Positions 52,985 to 61,667 of a stretch of 64,000 bases of DNA are shown piece by piece (the stretch's first letter is position 1; each line of letters starts with the position of its first letter). Origin of the DNA: Nonomuraea rhodomycinica (lineage in GTDB: Bacteria > Actinomycetota > Actinomycetes > Streptosporangiales > Streptosporangiaceae); contig NZ_JABWGO010000013.1 in assembly GCF_013363995.1 (NCBI RefSeq), positions 62,001 through 126,000 of the forward strand. The letters run 5' to 3'. The translations under genes and the position numbers were made by a program. A model generated the notes under the pieces. The model saw only the letters and a program-made list of their open reading frames with translations, was not told the DNA's origin and did no database searches.

Positions 52985-54556
52985 ATGGACGTGACACCCC
53001 CCTCTCCGCTCCGCCGCCTCGGCATCGCCCTGGCCGGTCTCGCGGTCGCCGCCCTGACCGGCGCCGCGTGCGCGCTCTCCTTCGACGACCTGCGGTCGCT
53101 GGCCGTACGCGGCGAGGCCCGGGCCGACCTCGCCTACCTCTATCCGGCGGCGTTCGACGCGCTGCTCGCGGTGGCGCTGATCAGCCTGCTGCTACTGCGC
53201 TCGGCACGGCTGCTGGTGCGGATCCAGACGGCGATCGTCCTGGTCGTGCTCCTGGTGGCCGCCGCCGCGGCCAACGTCTCGGCCGCCTTACGGCTGGAGC
53301 CGGACGTACGGCAGGCGGCCGTCGGCGTGGCCGTCGCCCCGTGGGTCATGCTGGCGGTGGCGCTGTGGCTGTGGCTGCTGCTCATCAAGCACGTACAGGA
53401 CCGGCGTTCCGTACGCCGCGACGACCGGGACGACGACGGCGACGGCGACGGCGACGAGCCGGACCTCGTCCCCTTCCCGCGCGGCCGCGCGATCGACGCG
53501 CCGCCGCCCCTGTCCGAGACGCCGCCGCCCACCGAGCCGCTGGAGCAGGTCCTGGAGCCGACGCCGGTCGTCGGCCCCACCCCGGCGCCCGAGACGCCGC
53601 CGATCTCCGAGCGGGACCCGGCTCGGGGGCAGAGCGCGGTGGCACCGGAGGCTACCCGGGAAAGGGCGCCTCGGGAAGAGGCGGCTCCGGTGAAGGCGGA
53701 CACGCCGCGGGAGGCCGCGCCCAGCGCGGCTATCGGTGGCAGGACGGTGGAGGCCACGCCGGTGGAGGCCGTGCCCGTGGAGGAGGACTCCGTGGCAGCC
53801 GCCGTTGAGGCTCCCGAGGCCCCGTCCGGGCCGCGGCGGGAAGCCTCCGGACCGGAGACCTCGCGACGCGAGACTCCCCGCCGAGACACGCCTCGGCGCG
53901 AAAGCCCCCGCGATACTCCCCGCGAAGAACCGCCGCAGCCTGAGGCCGCCCCTCCCCGGGAGGCCGCTTCTCCCCGGGAGGCCGCCCGTCCGCACGAGGC
54001 CGCCCATCCCCACGAGGCCGCCAGCCCGCACAAGGCTGCCCATCCCCACGAGGCCGCCACTCCGCACGAGGCTGCTGCTCGGCGTGACGCTGACGCTCAT
54101 CCTGAGGCTGCCGCTCGCCCCCAGGTCGCTGCCCGTTCTGAGGCCGCCCCTCTGCCCGAGGCCGCCGGCCGGACCGACGCTCCTCGGCAGGAGCCCGTTC
54201 GGCGGCCGGTCCGCTGGGGTGACCGGGTGAAGCCGACCGACGTCCTCGTCCATCCCCGTACCCCGGCCGGCAAGGACGCCGACACCCAGCCCGTGCCCGT
54301 CGTCGCCGACGACCGCCCGGCCTCCGGGAGCAGAGGGCCGGACCGGGCGCACGGCCGCGAGGCCGCAGACCCGGGCGAGTCCCCCGCCACCGCCACGGCC
54401 GAGGAGCCCCCGGCCCCGCCCGCGCCCGGCGGCGAGCGCGACGAGTCCATGGTCGACACCGCCCCCCACCCCGTCATCCACGAGGAGCCCGTCGAGGCGT
54501 ACGACGACGCTCCGGCGCGCCGCATGCGCAGCACGCCTCTCCCACCCGAGGAGTGA
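52985..54556 (+). CDS. DUF2637 membrane protein with long repetitive tail
   Basis: 523 aa. Four TM helices at the N-terminus (about 10-32, 55-72, 78-98, 115-135) form the DUF2637 domain, with LSFDDLRSLA and LYPAAFDALLAV. A DDGDGDGDEPD acidic patch and about 380 residues of Pro/Ala/Glu/Arg-rich disorder follow. Within it (about residues 325-365) the heptad-like unit EAAxPHEAAxPH recurs seven or eight times. The tail might bind nucleic acid or cell-wall polymers; no function is known. Confidence 0.75.
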   Translation: MDVTPPSPLRRLGIALAGLAVAALTGAACALSFDDLRSLAVRGEARADLAYLYPAAFDALLAVALISLLLLRSARLLVRIQTAIVLVVLLVAAAAANVSAALRLEPDVRQAAVGVAVAPWVMLAVALWLWLLLIKHVQDRRSVRRDDRDDDGDGDGDEPDLVPFPRGRAIDAPPPLSETPPPTEPLEQVLEPTPVVGPTPAPETPPISERDPARGQSAVAPEATRERAPREEAAPVKADTPREAAPSAAIGGRTVEATPVEAVPVEEDSVAAAVEAPEAPSGPRREASGPETSRRETPRRDTPRRESPRDTPREEPPQPEAAPPREAASPREAARPHEAAHPHEAASPHKAAHPHEAATPHEAAARRDADAHPEAAARPQVAARSEAAPLPEAAGRTDAPRQEPVRRPVRWGDRVKPTDVLVHPRTPAGKDADTQPVPVVADDRPASGSRGPDRAHGREAADPGESPATATAEEPPAPPAPGGERDESMVDTAPHPVIHEEPVEAYDDAPARRMRSTPLPPEE

Positions 54557-54737
54557 CAGGGCCGGCGGCCGCCCACCCGACCGGCAGCATGGCGGGCGGC
54601 GCGCCGACGTGAGGGAGTGACACGAGAGACGGGCCCGAAAGACCCCCAGACGGCCCGATCACAGCAGATGAGGAAAGGGGCCTCAGGAAGGCCCGCGCGC
54701 GCCGCAAGGCTGTCTCAGGCCCCTCCAGGCAACGCAG

Positions 54738-54766
54738 AGACCCGCTCGGCCGAACCGAGCGGGTCT
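54738..54766. terminator. Bidirectional terminator
   Basis: Perfect 12-bp arms AGACCCGCTCGG / CCGAGCGGGTCT with a 5-nt loop, followed by TTT, between the convergent DUF2637 and GlsB genes. Confidence 0.8.
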
Positions 54767-54816
54767 TTCCGCATATACCGTCCCGCGCCGCTCTCAGGAG
54801 CGCGGGGGTAGTGGTC

Positions 54817-55095
54817 TTAGATGCTCCGCGAACCGCTGCCGCGGCGCAGTCCGGCCACGAGGCCGACACCGACGATCGCCAGGACCACCTGCATGACGAG
54901 CTCGATCCAGTCGATGCCCGGGGTGGTCTCAACGCCGAGAACCTGCGCGATGAGGGTGCCCAGCAGGGCGGCGACGATGCCGACGACGACGGTCAGGATC
55001 CACCCGATGGCCTGCCGGCCGGGCAGCAGCAGACGGCCGACGGCACCGATGACGGCGCCGATGACGATCGCGCCGAGGATGGACTGGATAGTCAT
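54817..55095 (-). CDS. GlsB/YeaQ/YmgE-family membrane protein, copy 1
   Basis: 92 aa from the ATG at 55095 (MTIQSILGAIVIGAVIGAVG), with GGGGAGG about 9 nt upstream. It has three TM segments. The family signature GRLLLPGRQAIGWILTVVVG with GIVAALLGTLIA is present. It is a stress-response membrane protein of unknown mechanism, paralogous to the gene 99 bp upstream. Confidence 0.88.
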   Translation of the reverse strand: MTIQSILGAIVIGAVIGAVGRLLLPGRQAIGWILTVVVGIVAALLGTLIAQVLGVETTPGIDWIELVMQVVLAIVGVGLVAGLRRGSGSRSI

Positions 55096-55194
55096 GGTAC
55101 GAAACCTCCCCATGAGGGTGAGCCGTTCACTCTCTCACGGTGAAGTCAGTACCCAGGCGCGCACAATTATGCGTAGAAATTACGTTGGCGCTGG

Positions 55195-55482
55195 TCAGAC
55201 CCCTGTAGGTCCTGGACCCGTCGCTTTTCCGGCGCTCATCCGGGTCACCAGGAGCACGCCGCCGACGGCGAGCACGAGTTGGAGAATGTGCTCGATCCAG
55301 TCGATGCCTTTGGTGTCGGCCCACCCGAACAGATGCGCGATGAGGGTGCCGAGCAGAGCGGCCACGATGCCGACGATGAGCGTCAGGCCTATGGACATGT
55401 TCTGCTTGCCGGGAACGATGAGCCTGGCCAGCGCGCCGATGATGGCCCCGATGACGACGGCGGAGACGATGGCGCCGATCAT
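55195..55482 (-). CDS. GlsB/YeaQ/YmgE-family membrane protein, copy 2
   Basis: 95 aa from the ATG at 55482, with GGGGGGAG upstream. It has three TM segments with ARLIVPGKQNMSIGLTLIVG and GIVAALLGTLIAHLFG, clearly homologous to copy 1 (the segment GIVAALLGTLIA is identical). Both carry GIDWIE before the last TM. A tandem duplication. Confidence 0.88.
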   Translation of the reverse strand: MIGAIVSAVVIGAIIGALARLIVPGKQNMSIGLTLIVGIVAALLGTLIAHLFGWADTKGIDWIEHILQLVLAVGGVLLVTRMSAGKATGPGPTGV

Positions 55483-55553
55483 GTGTACTCCCCCCGAGAC
55501 GTTCACATGCCACAAGGGGATTTACCCGGCATAACGGGCCACTACTCCTGCGA

Positions 55554-55595
55554 GAGGCGACGGTCCGTACCGCGCCAGTGACGGACCGTCGCCTC
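55554..55595 (-). terminator. Terminator downstream of carD-ispF
   Basis: Perfect 15-bp arms GAGGCGACGGTCCGT / ACGGACCGTCGCCTC with a 12-nt loop, 80 bp beyond the ispF stop. Confidence 0.75.
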
Positions 55596-55674
55596 GGTCG
55601 GCACGGCGGGCGCAGCGGCACTGCCGCGGCGCCGGGAGGCGGCGCCCGCCGGGACGCCCTCAACCGCGTCCGTA

Positions 55675-56154
55675 CTAGGAGACGCCCGGGGAGGTGGCGA
55701 GGTTGACCACGAGAGCGGTGGCGATGGCGGCCACGCCCTCGCCGCGGCCGGTGAGGCCGAGCCCGTCGGTGGTGGTGGCGCTGACACTCACGGGCGCGCC
55801 GACGGCGGCCGACAGCGCCTTCTCGGCCTCGGCGCGGCGCGGCGCCAGCTTGGGCCGGTTGCCGATGACCTGGACCGCGACGTTGCCGATCTCGAACCCG
55901 GCCGCGCGGACCTTGCGGGCCGTCTCCTCCAGCAGGACGACGCCCGAGGCCCCGGCCCAGCGGGGATCGGCGGTGCCGAACAGGCCGCCCAGGTCGCCGA
56001 GGCCGGCGGCGGACAGCAGCGCGTCGCAGGCCGCGTGGGCGGCGGCGTCGCCGTCGGAGTGACCGGCGAGACCCGTCTCCCCCGGCCAGTGCAGGCCGGC
56101 GAGGTGCAGCTCCCGCCCGGATGCGAACGGGTGGACGTCGACACCGACGCCCAC
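55675..56154 (-). CDS. ispF: IspF, 2-C-methyl-D-erythritol 2,4-cyclodiphosphate synthase
   Basis: 159 aa from a GTG at 56154. It has the metal ligands in GVDVHPF and AGHSDGDAAAHAACDALL, the substrate loop GLGDLGGLFGTADPRW and the terminal TTTDGLGLTGRGEGVAA. It makes MEcDP in the non-mevalonate isoprenoid pathway. It lies 17 bp after the carD stop; ispD, normally between them, is missing. Confidence 0.93.
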   Translation of the reverse strand: MGVGVDVHPFASGRELHLAGLHWPGETGLAGHSDGDAAAHAACDALLSAAGLGDLGGLFGTADPRWAGASGVVLLEETARKVRAAGFEIGNVAVQVIGNRPKLAPRRAEAEKALSAAVGAPVSVSATTTDGLGLTGRGEGVAAIATALVVNLATSPGVS

Positions 56155-56171
56155 CCGCGGAATGTTCGTGT

Positions 56172-56654
56172 TCAGGAGTTGAGGACCTCGTCGAGCAGGG
56201 CCTCGGCCTTGTCCTCGTTGGTCTTCTCGGCGAGCGCGAGCTCGCTCACCAGGATCTGGCGCGCCTTGGCGAGCATGCGCTTCTCACCAGCGGAAAGGCC
56301 GCGCTCGCGGTCCCTCCGCCACAGGTCGCGAACGACTTCGGCGACCTTGTTGACGTCCCCCGACGCGAGCTTCTCGAGATTGGCCTTGTAGCGGCGGGAC
56401 CAGTTGGTCGGCTCCTCCGTGTGCGGCATCCGGAGGACGTCGAAAACCCGCTCGAGGCCTTCCTGGCCTACAACGTCACGCACGCCGACGAGTTCGGCGT
56501 TTTCGGCTGGCACCTGGACGGTAAGGTCGCCCTTGTCGACCTTGAGCACCAGGTAGGTCTTTTCCTCACCCTTGATGGATCGCGTCGTGATTGCCTCGAT
56601 CCGAGCAGCCCCATGGTGGGGGTAGACGACAGTGTCGCCGACCTGGAAAGTCAT
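56172..56654 (-). CDS. carD: CarD transcriptional regulator
   Basis: 160 aa. The RNA-polymerase-interacting domain (about 1-60; FQVGDTVVYPHHGAARIEAI) and helical DNA-binding domain (about 65-160; the Trp in PTNWSRRYKANLEKL wedges into the promoter bubble) match mycobacterial CarD in length. It stabilises open complexes at rRNA and many other promoters. It is first gene before ispF and divergent from the LpqE-like lipoprotein gene, as in M. tuberculosis. Confidence 0.96.
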   Translation of the reverse strand: MTFQVGDTVVYPHHGAARIEAITTRSIKGEEKTYLVLKVDKGDLTVQVPAENAELVGVRDVVGQEGLERVFDVLRMPHTEEPTNWSRRYKANLEKLASGDVNKVAEVVRDLWRRDRERGLSAGEKRMLAKARQILVSELALAEKTNEDKAEALLDEVLNS

Positions 56655-56729
56655 GTGACAAGTACCCCTTCCGCTGTACTCCAGGGTACCACGCGTTCAC
56701 AGCCTCCCGGAACAGTGAAATCACCATAA

Positions 56730-56775
56730 CTGCAGGTCAAAGCCGCATATTAGGGGTTGACAAGGGGTCAAGTCT
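56730..56775 (-). promoter_or_regulatory. Candidate carD promoter
   Basis: On the minus strand TTGACC and TATGCG are 16 bp apart (CCTTGTCAACCCCTAA between), about 95 bp before the carD ATG. The plus strand carries TTGACA in the same stretch, so the divergent promoters may overlap. Confidence 0.4.
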
Positions 56776-56895
56776 ATGAATCGCATATGCCTGCACAGCT
56801 AATGACCTGCGGGGGCGTGGAAATGACCATGGAAACAGGTCGATATGGTAGGCGCTGCACCATCACGCACGCGCGATACCAAGGAGAACCCGCCC

Positions 56896-57480
56896 GTGAC
56901 CAGCCGTCGCTGGATTGTCGCCGCCGCCGCGCTCCTGGCAGCTCCCGTTCTTGCCGGCTGTTCGGCTGGATTCGGCGCCAACACCAACAAGCCGTACGCC
57001 CCCAACGAGGCGGGAGTCCTCATCGAGCAGGGCAAGTACGGCTCGCCGCGTGGCGTCCAGATCCCCCAGGCGTTCATCCTCGGTCCGGATTCCGGCGCCC
57101 AGCTCGCGTGGCGCGGCTCCGCCCCGATCTACCTCAACATCATCAACACGGCGGGCACGCCCGACACCCTCACGGCGGTGTCCGCGGGCTCGCTCGGCAC
57201 GGTGAAGGTGGCCACGCCGATCCAGCTCCCGCCCAACCAGCTCGTCAACACCGGCAAGCCGACGCCCCAGCTGGTGCTGGAGAGCCTCGCCAAGAGCCTC
57301 AGGGGCGGCGAGACGGTCCGGCTGGACCTCACGTTCGCCAACGCCGGCGTCATCTCCATGAACGTGCCTGTGATCACGCGCAGCCGCGAGTTCAAGGACT
57401 ACCCGCCGGCCCCCGGCGCCACCGCCGCTCCCACGCCCACCCCGACGCCGTCCGCCACGGCGAGCGAGGGCGAGCACTGA
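56896..57480 (+). CDS. LpqE-like lipoprotein
   Basis: 194 aa from the GTG at 56896 with AAGGAG 7 nt upstream. The signal peptide ends in the lipobox VLAGC, so the mature protein is membrane-anchored outside. The domain resembles the PCu(A)C/DUF461 fold but lacks its Met/His copper motif. The C-terminus is a Pro/Thr/Ala tail (TPTPTPSATASEGEH). Its position opposite carD is the same as M. tuberculosis lpqE. Confidence 0.8.
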   Translation: MTSRRWIVAAAALLAAPVLAGCSAGFGANTNKPYAPNEAGVLIEQGKYGSPRGVQIPQAFILGPDSGAQLAWRGSAPIYLNIINTAGTPDTLTAVSAGSLGTVKVATPIQLPPNQLVNTGKPTPQLVLESLAKSLRGGETVRLDLTFANAGVISMNVPVITRSREFKDYPPAPGATAAPTPTPTPSATASEGEH

Positions 57481-57511
57481 GCGACCCGGCGCGCTGACAC
57501 GCCGACACGCG

Positions 57512-57544
57512 AAACCCCGGCCCGTCGCGAACGGGCCGGGGTTT
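57512..57544. terminator. Bidirectional terminator
   Basis: Perfect 14-bp arms AAACCCCGGCCCGT / ACGGGCCGGGGTTT with a 5-nt loop, between the lipoprotein and regX3 (convergent). Confidence 0.85.
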
Positions 57545-57665
57545 CGCGCGTTTCGCGCACCCGGGCGTGTCGCCTCACCGACGCGCGAGGCTCCCGCGGA
57601 CGCGGGCCCTCACGGACGCGGGACCTCACGAACGCGGGACGCGCCCGTACGCGGAAGCCGGGCGG

Positions 57666-58358
57666 TCAGGCGTCGGCGGAGTCGAACTTGTAGCCCAGCC
57701 CCCGCACCGTCAGGATGCAGCGCGGGTTGGACGGGTCGGACTCGATCTTCGCGCGCAGCCGCTTGACGTGGACGTCCAGGGTCTTGGTGTCGCCCACGTA
57801 GTCGGCGCCCCAGACCCGGTCGATGAGCTGCCCGCGCGTCAGCACCCGGCCGGCGTTGCGCAGCAGCACCTCCAGCAGCTCGAACTCCTTCAGCGGGAGC
57901 TGCACCTGCTCGCCCCGCACGGCCACGACGTGCCGGTCGACGTCCATGCGGACCGGGCCGACCGCGAGCACGGCGGTCTCCAGCTCCTCCACGGGGTCGC
58001 CCTGGCGGCGCAGCACCGCGCGGATGCGCGCCACGAGTTCCCGCGAGGAGAACGGCTTGGTGACGTAGTCGTCGGCGCCCAGCTCCAGGCCCACGACCTT
58101 GTCGATCTCGCTGTCCTTGGCGGTCAGCATGATCACCGGCACCTTGGAGCGCTGCCGCAGCGACCGGCACACCTCGGTGCCGGGCAGTCCGGGCAGCATG
58201 AGGTCGAGCAGCACCAGGTCGGCGCCGTTGCGGTCGAACGTCTCGAGCGCCTCGGGACCGGTGGCCGCCACGGAGACCTCGAAGCCCTCCTTGCGCAGCA
58301 TGTAGGACAGCGCGTCGGAGAAGGACTCCTCGTCCTCCACCACCAGCACTCGGGTCAT
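57666..58358 (-). CDS. regX3: RegX3/PhoP-type response regulator
   Basis: 230 aa, OmpR class. The receiver domain has LVVEDEES, LLDLMLPGLPG with the phosphorylated Asp, and YVTKPFSSRE. The winged helix has LPLKEFELLEVLLRNAGRVL and the wing VRGLGYKFD. With SenX3 it controls phosphate-starvation genes (called PhoP in Streptomyces). Its ATG overlaps the senX3 stop (ATGA). Confidence 0.94.
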   Translation of the reverse strand: MTRVLVVEDEESFSDALSYMLRKEGFEVSVAATGPEALETFDRNGADLVLLDLMLPGLPGTEVCRSLRQRSKVPVIMLTAKDSEIDKVVGLELGADDYVTKPFSSRELVARIRAVLRRQGDPVEELETAVLAVGPVRMDVDRHVVAVRGEQVQLPLKEFELLEVLLRNAGRVLTRGQLIDRVWGADYVGDTKTLDVHVKRLRAKIESDPSNPRCILTVRGLGYKFDSADA

Positions 58359-59533
58359 CGGGCCGCCTCCAGGGGATTCGCGGGTTGTACGGGCACGGCC
58401 GTGCCGCCGAAGGCGGGCAGCCGCAGCGTGAAGGTGGAGCCGGAGCCTTCCTTGCTCCAGACGGAGACCTCGCCGGCGTGGGCGGCGGCGACGTGCTTGA
58501 CGATCGCCAGGCCGAGGCCGGTGCCGCCGGTCGCGCGCGAGCGGGCCGCGTCGACGCGGAAGAAGCGCTCGAAGATGCGCTCCAGCGACTCCTCCGGGAT
58601 GCCGATGCCCTGGTCGCTGACGCTGATCTCGACCGAGTCGCCGGCGGGCCTGACGCTGACGACGACGCGGGTGTGCTCGGGGCTGTAGGCGATGGCGTTG
58701 TCGATGAGGTTGCGCAGGGCGGTGACGAGCAGCTCGTCGTCGCCCCAGACCCGCAGCCCCTCGGCGCCGCCGGTGGCCAGCGTGATGTCCTTGGCGCTGG
58801 CGCGGGTGTTGCAGCGGTCGATGGCGTCGTGGATGGCCTCGTCGATCGCCACCTGGCCGGGGGTCGGGATGGGTTCGGCGCCCTGGATGCGGCTCAGCGT
58901 GATGAGGTCCTGGACGAGGTAGGTCAGCCGGGCCGCCTCGTGCTGCATGCGGCCGGCGAAGCGGGTGACCGCCTCGGGGTCGTCGGCGGCGTCCTGGATG
59001 GTCTCGGCGAGCAGGCTCAGGGCGCCCACGGGGGTCTTGAGCTCGTGGCTGACGTTGGCGACGAAGTCGCGGCGGACCGCCTCGACCCGGCGCCGCTCGG
59101 TCTGGTCCTCGGCGAGCACCAGCACCTGCCCGTAGGAGCCGAGGGGCGCCACGCGCACCGCGAAGCTGGTGGTCTCCTGGCCGAACTTGTGGCCGGCGAC
59201 GTCGATCTCGCTCTCCCGGATCTCGCCGTCCCTGCGTACCTGCCGGGCGAGGGCGAGCAGCTCGGCGGCCATCAGCCTCTCGCCCTTGACCAGTCCGAAC
59301 GCGCGCGCGGCCGAGCTGGCGCGCAGCACGCGGTCGTGCGCGTCGAGGACGACGGCCGAGGAGGGCAGTACGGCCAGCACCGATGCGACGCCCTGCGGCA
59401 GCGCGCCCGGGTCGGGCGCCTCGGCCGCGGCGGTCCGCCGGGGGCTCTCGATCTGGTTGCGGTAGAACAGGATCGCGACCGCCCCCACGACGAAGCCGGC
59501 CAGGGCCGCGAAGCTCATGGCCATCTCACTCAT
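58355..59533 (-). CDS. senX3: SenX3/PhoR-type sensor kinase
   Basis: 392 aa from the ATG at 59533. One TM (SFAALAGFVVGAVAILFY) is followed by a PAS-like domain (about 55-150), the H-box VSHELKTPVGALS, N-box NLIDNAIAYSP, and G boxes DQGIGIPEES and GGTGLGLAIVKH. It autophosphorylates and passes phosphate to RegX3 under phosphate limitation. The ORF extends upstream to 59611, but the extra part has no TM or ribosome site. Divergent from phoU. Confidence 0.93.
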   Translation of the reverse strand: MSEMAMSFAALAGFVVGAVAILFYRNQIESPRRTAAAEAPDPGALPQGVASVLAVLPSSAVVLDAHDRVLRASSAARAFGLVKGERLMAAELLALARQVRRDGEIRESEIDVAGHKFGQETTSFAVRVAPLGSYGQVLVLAEDQTERRRVEAVRRDFVANVSHELKTPVGALSLLAETIQDAADDPEAVTRFAGRMQHEAARLTYLVQDLITLSRIQGAEPIPTPGQVAIDEAIHDAIDRCNTRASAKDITLATGGAEGLRVWGDDELLVTALRNLIDNAIAYSPEHTRVVVSVRPAGDSVEISVSDQGIGIPEESLERIFERFFRVDAARSRATGGTGLGLAIVKHVAAAHAGEVSVWSKEGSGSTFTLRLPAFGGTAVPVQPANPLEAAR

Positions 59534-59605
59534 GCCCTCGATGGTAGGCGGACGACTTCGTGCGACACTCTTCTCACCTGGGGATGAACGCCCCTTTCCC
59601 GGAAA

Positions 59606-59634
59606 GTTCATCTGACGGTCGGGGTTCGTTCATC
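59606..59634. promoter_or_regulatory. Candidate PHO box
   Basis: GTTCATC occurs at 59606-59612 and 59628-59634, 22 bp apart, that is two 11-bp steps, with a GGTTC-like middle unit. PhoP in actinomycetes binds 11-bp direct repeats of GTTCAYC. It lies between the divergent senX3 and phoU. Confidence 0.65.
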
Positions 59635-59656
59635 GGCGCGCACGTACGGTGACGGC

Positions 59657-60301
59657 ATGCGCGACGCGTACCATGAGGATCTTGATTCCCTGACCGACAA
59701 GCTGGTCGAGATGACCAGGCTTGTCCGCTCGGCCATCTCCCGGGCCACGACCGCCCTGCTGGACTCCGACCTGCAGCTCGCGGAGAGCGTCATCTCCCGT
59801 GACGCGGAGGTGAACGGCATCTTCGAGGACGTCGAGACGACGATCTTCGACCTGATGGCCCGCCAGCAGCCTGTCGCGGTGGACCTGCGGATGGTCATCA
59901 CGGCGCTGCGCATGGGCACCGACCTGGAGCGCATGGGCGACCTGGCGGTCCACGTGGCCAAGGTGGCGCGGCTGCGCCATCCCGAGTCGGCCATCCCGGC
60001 CGAGGCCCGCTCCACGATCGTCGAGATGGGGCAGATCGCCGAGAGGCTGGTCACCAAGGCCGGGAGCTGCATCGCCTCCCGCGACGTGGACGCGGCGCTG
60101 GAGCTGGACCAGGACGACGACGCCATGGACCGGCTGCACCGCAGGCTGTTCCGGACGATCCTGGCCAAGGACTGGGCGCACGGCGTGGAGCCGGCCATCG
60201 ACATCACGCTCATCGGCCGCTACTACGAGCGGTACGCCGACCACGCGGTGCGCGTCGCGAGCGCCGTGGTCTACATGGTGACGGGCTCGCGTCCCGCCTG
60301 A
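59657..60301 (+). CDS. phoU: PhoU phosphate-signalling regulator
   Basis: 214 aa all-helical protein with two three-helix PhoU bundles. The metal-binding motifs E-x-x-x-D are in TDLERMGDLAVHVA and IGRYYERYADHAVR. PhoU restrains SenX3 signalling and phosphate uptake. It is divergent from senX3 with a candidate PHO box between them, a direct regulatory link. Confidence 0.93.
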   Translation: MRDAYHEDLDSLTDKLVEMTRLVRSAISRATTALLDSDLQLAESVISRDAEVNGIFEDVETTIFDLMARQQPVAVDLRMVITALRMGTDLERMGDLAVHVAKVARLRHPESAIPAEARSTIVEMGQIAERLVTKAGSCIASRDVDAALELDQDDDAMDRLHRRLFRTILAKDWAHGVEPAIDITLIGRYYERYADHAVRVASAVVYMVTGSRPA

Positions 60302-60332
60302 CCCGCGGTCTCGCCTGACCCGCATTCTCGCG

Positions 60333-60361
60333 GTGCCGGCCCGGAGTCACCGGGCCGGCAC
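60333..60361. terminator. Terminator between phoU and gpm
   Basis: Perfect 12-bp arms GTGCCGGCCCGG / CCGGGCCGGCAC with a 5-nt loop between convergent genes. Confidence 0.8.
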
Positions 60362-60369
60362 GCTCGTTC

Positions 60370-61113
60370 TCAGCGGCCCTGGTTGGCGACCGCCTGGATG
60401 GCCGCCGCCGCGGCGTCGGGGTCGAGGTACTCGCCGCCGCGCCGCAGCGGCCGGAACGACTCGTCGAGCTCGTAGCGCAGCGGGATGCCCGTGGGGATGT
60501 TGAGGCCCGCGATCTCCTCGTCGCCGATGCCGTCGAGGTGCTTGACCAGCGCGCGCAGCGAGTTGCCGTGAGCGGCCACGAGCACCGTGCGGCCGGCCGC
60601 GAGGTCGGGGACGATCGCGTCGTACCAGTACGGCAGCATGCGGTCCACGACGTCCTTCAGGCACTCCGTGCGCGGCATGAGCTCCGGCGGCAGCAGCGCG
60701 TAGCGCGCGTCGCCCACCTGGGAGTACTCGTCGTCGTCGGCGATCGGGGGCGGCGGCACGTCGTAGGAGCGGCGCCACAGCATGAACTGCTCGTCGCCGA
60801 ACTCCTCGCGCGTCTGCGCCTTGTTCTTGCCCTGCAGGGCGCCGTAGTGGCGCTCGTTGAGCCGCCAGGAGCGGCGCACCGGCAGCCACGCGAAGTCGGC
60901 CTCGCCGAGCGCGAGCTGGGCCGTCTGGATGGCCCTGGTCAGCAGGCTGGTGTGGACCACGTCGGGTCGCAGCCCGGCCTCCACCAGGAGCCTTCCGCCC
61001 CGGCGGGCCTCGTCCTCGCCCTTGGCCGACAGGCTGACGTCAACCCAGCCGGTGAACAGGCCCTTCGCGTTCCAGTCGCTCTCGCCGTGCCGCAGCAGCA
61101 CCAAAGTCGCCAT
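60370..61113 (-). CDS. gpmA: 2,3-bisphosphoglycerate-dependent phosphoglycerate mutase
   Basis: 247 aa. LLRHGESDWN with the phospho-His, RAIQTAQLAL, LNERHYGALQGKNKAQT and VAAHGNSLRALVKHL give a complete dPGM active site. Interconverts 3- and 2-phosphoglycerate in glycolysis. The neighbourhood matches M. tuberculosis gpm1-senX3-regX3. Confidence 0.95.
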   Translation of the reverse strand: MATLVLLRHGESDWNAKGLFTGWVDVSLSAKGEDEARRGGRLLVEAGLRPDVVHTSLLTRAIQTAQLALGEADFAWLPVRRSWRLNERHYGALQGKNKAQTREEFGDEQFMLWRRSYDVPPPPIADDDEYSQVGDARYALLPPELMPRTECLKDVVDRMLPYWYDAIVPDLAAGRTVLVAAHGNSLRALVKHLDGIGDEEIAGLNIPTGIPLRYELDESFRPLRRGGEYLDPDAAAAAIQAVANQGR

Positions 61114-61153
61114 GCGGCAATCCTAGGGGCCCGCTCCAAAACGGCGGCGGGGG

Positions 61154-61642
61154 TCAGTCGCCCGCGCGGCCGGGGTCGGCGAAGCGGGCGAACGCCTGGA
61201 GGTTGGCCAGCGACTCGCCGCGCTTGGCCCGCCACTCCCACTCGCGCCGGATCGACGAGGCGAACCCCAGCTCCAGCGCCCGGTCGAACCAGTCGTCGGA
61301 GTAGGTCAGCACGCACCCGAGGAGGCGGTCGATCTCGTCCTCGCCGACGGCCGCGAGCGGCACCCGCCCCACGAGGTAGACGTCGCCCACGGAGTCGACG
61401 GAGAAGTGCACGCCGTACATGCCGCCGTTGCGGGCGAGCAGCCACTTGTAGAACTCGGCGTGGTTCTCGTCCGGCTGGCGGCAGAAGAACGCCTCGACGT
61501 GCAGCACCTGCTCGCCGACGATCAGCCAGGTCATGGTGGCCAGCTTGTGCTGGCCCGGCAGCTTCACCAGGAAGGCTCCGGGCCGGGGCTCGTCGTAGGA
61601 GACGTCCGCGGCCTTGAGCGCGGCTTCGACGACATCGCGCAT
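61154..61642 (-). CDS. YbjN-domain protein
   Basis: 162 aa from the ATG at 61642. The YbjN/T3SS-chaperone-like fold is seen: an N-terminal helix RDVVEAALKAADVSYDE, a strand pair LATMTWLIVGEQVLHVEAFF, and the NHAEFYKWLLARNGGM segment. Small regulator or chaperone, downstream of mshA as Rv0487 is in M. tuberculosis. Confidence 0.82.
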   Translation of the reverse strand: MRDVVEAALKAADVSYDEPRPGAFLVKLPGQHKLATMTWLIVGEQVLHVEAFFCRQPDENHAEFYKWLLARNGGMYGVHFSVDSVGDVYLVGRVPLAAVGEDEIDRLLGCVLTYSDDWFDRALELGFASSIRREWEWRAKRGESLANLQAFARFADPGRAGD

Positions 61643-61667
61643 GCCGTACACCTTACGAGCCGGAGCC

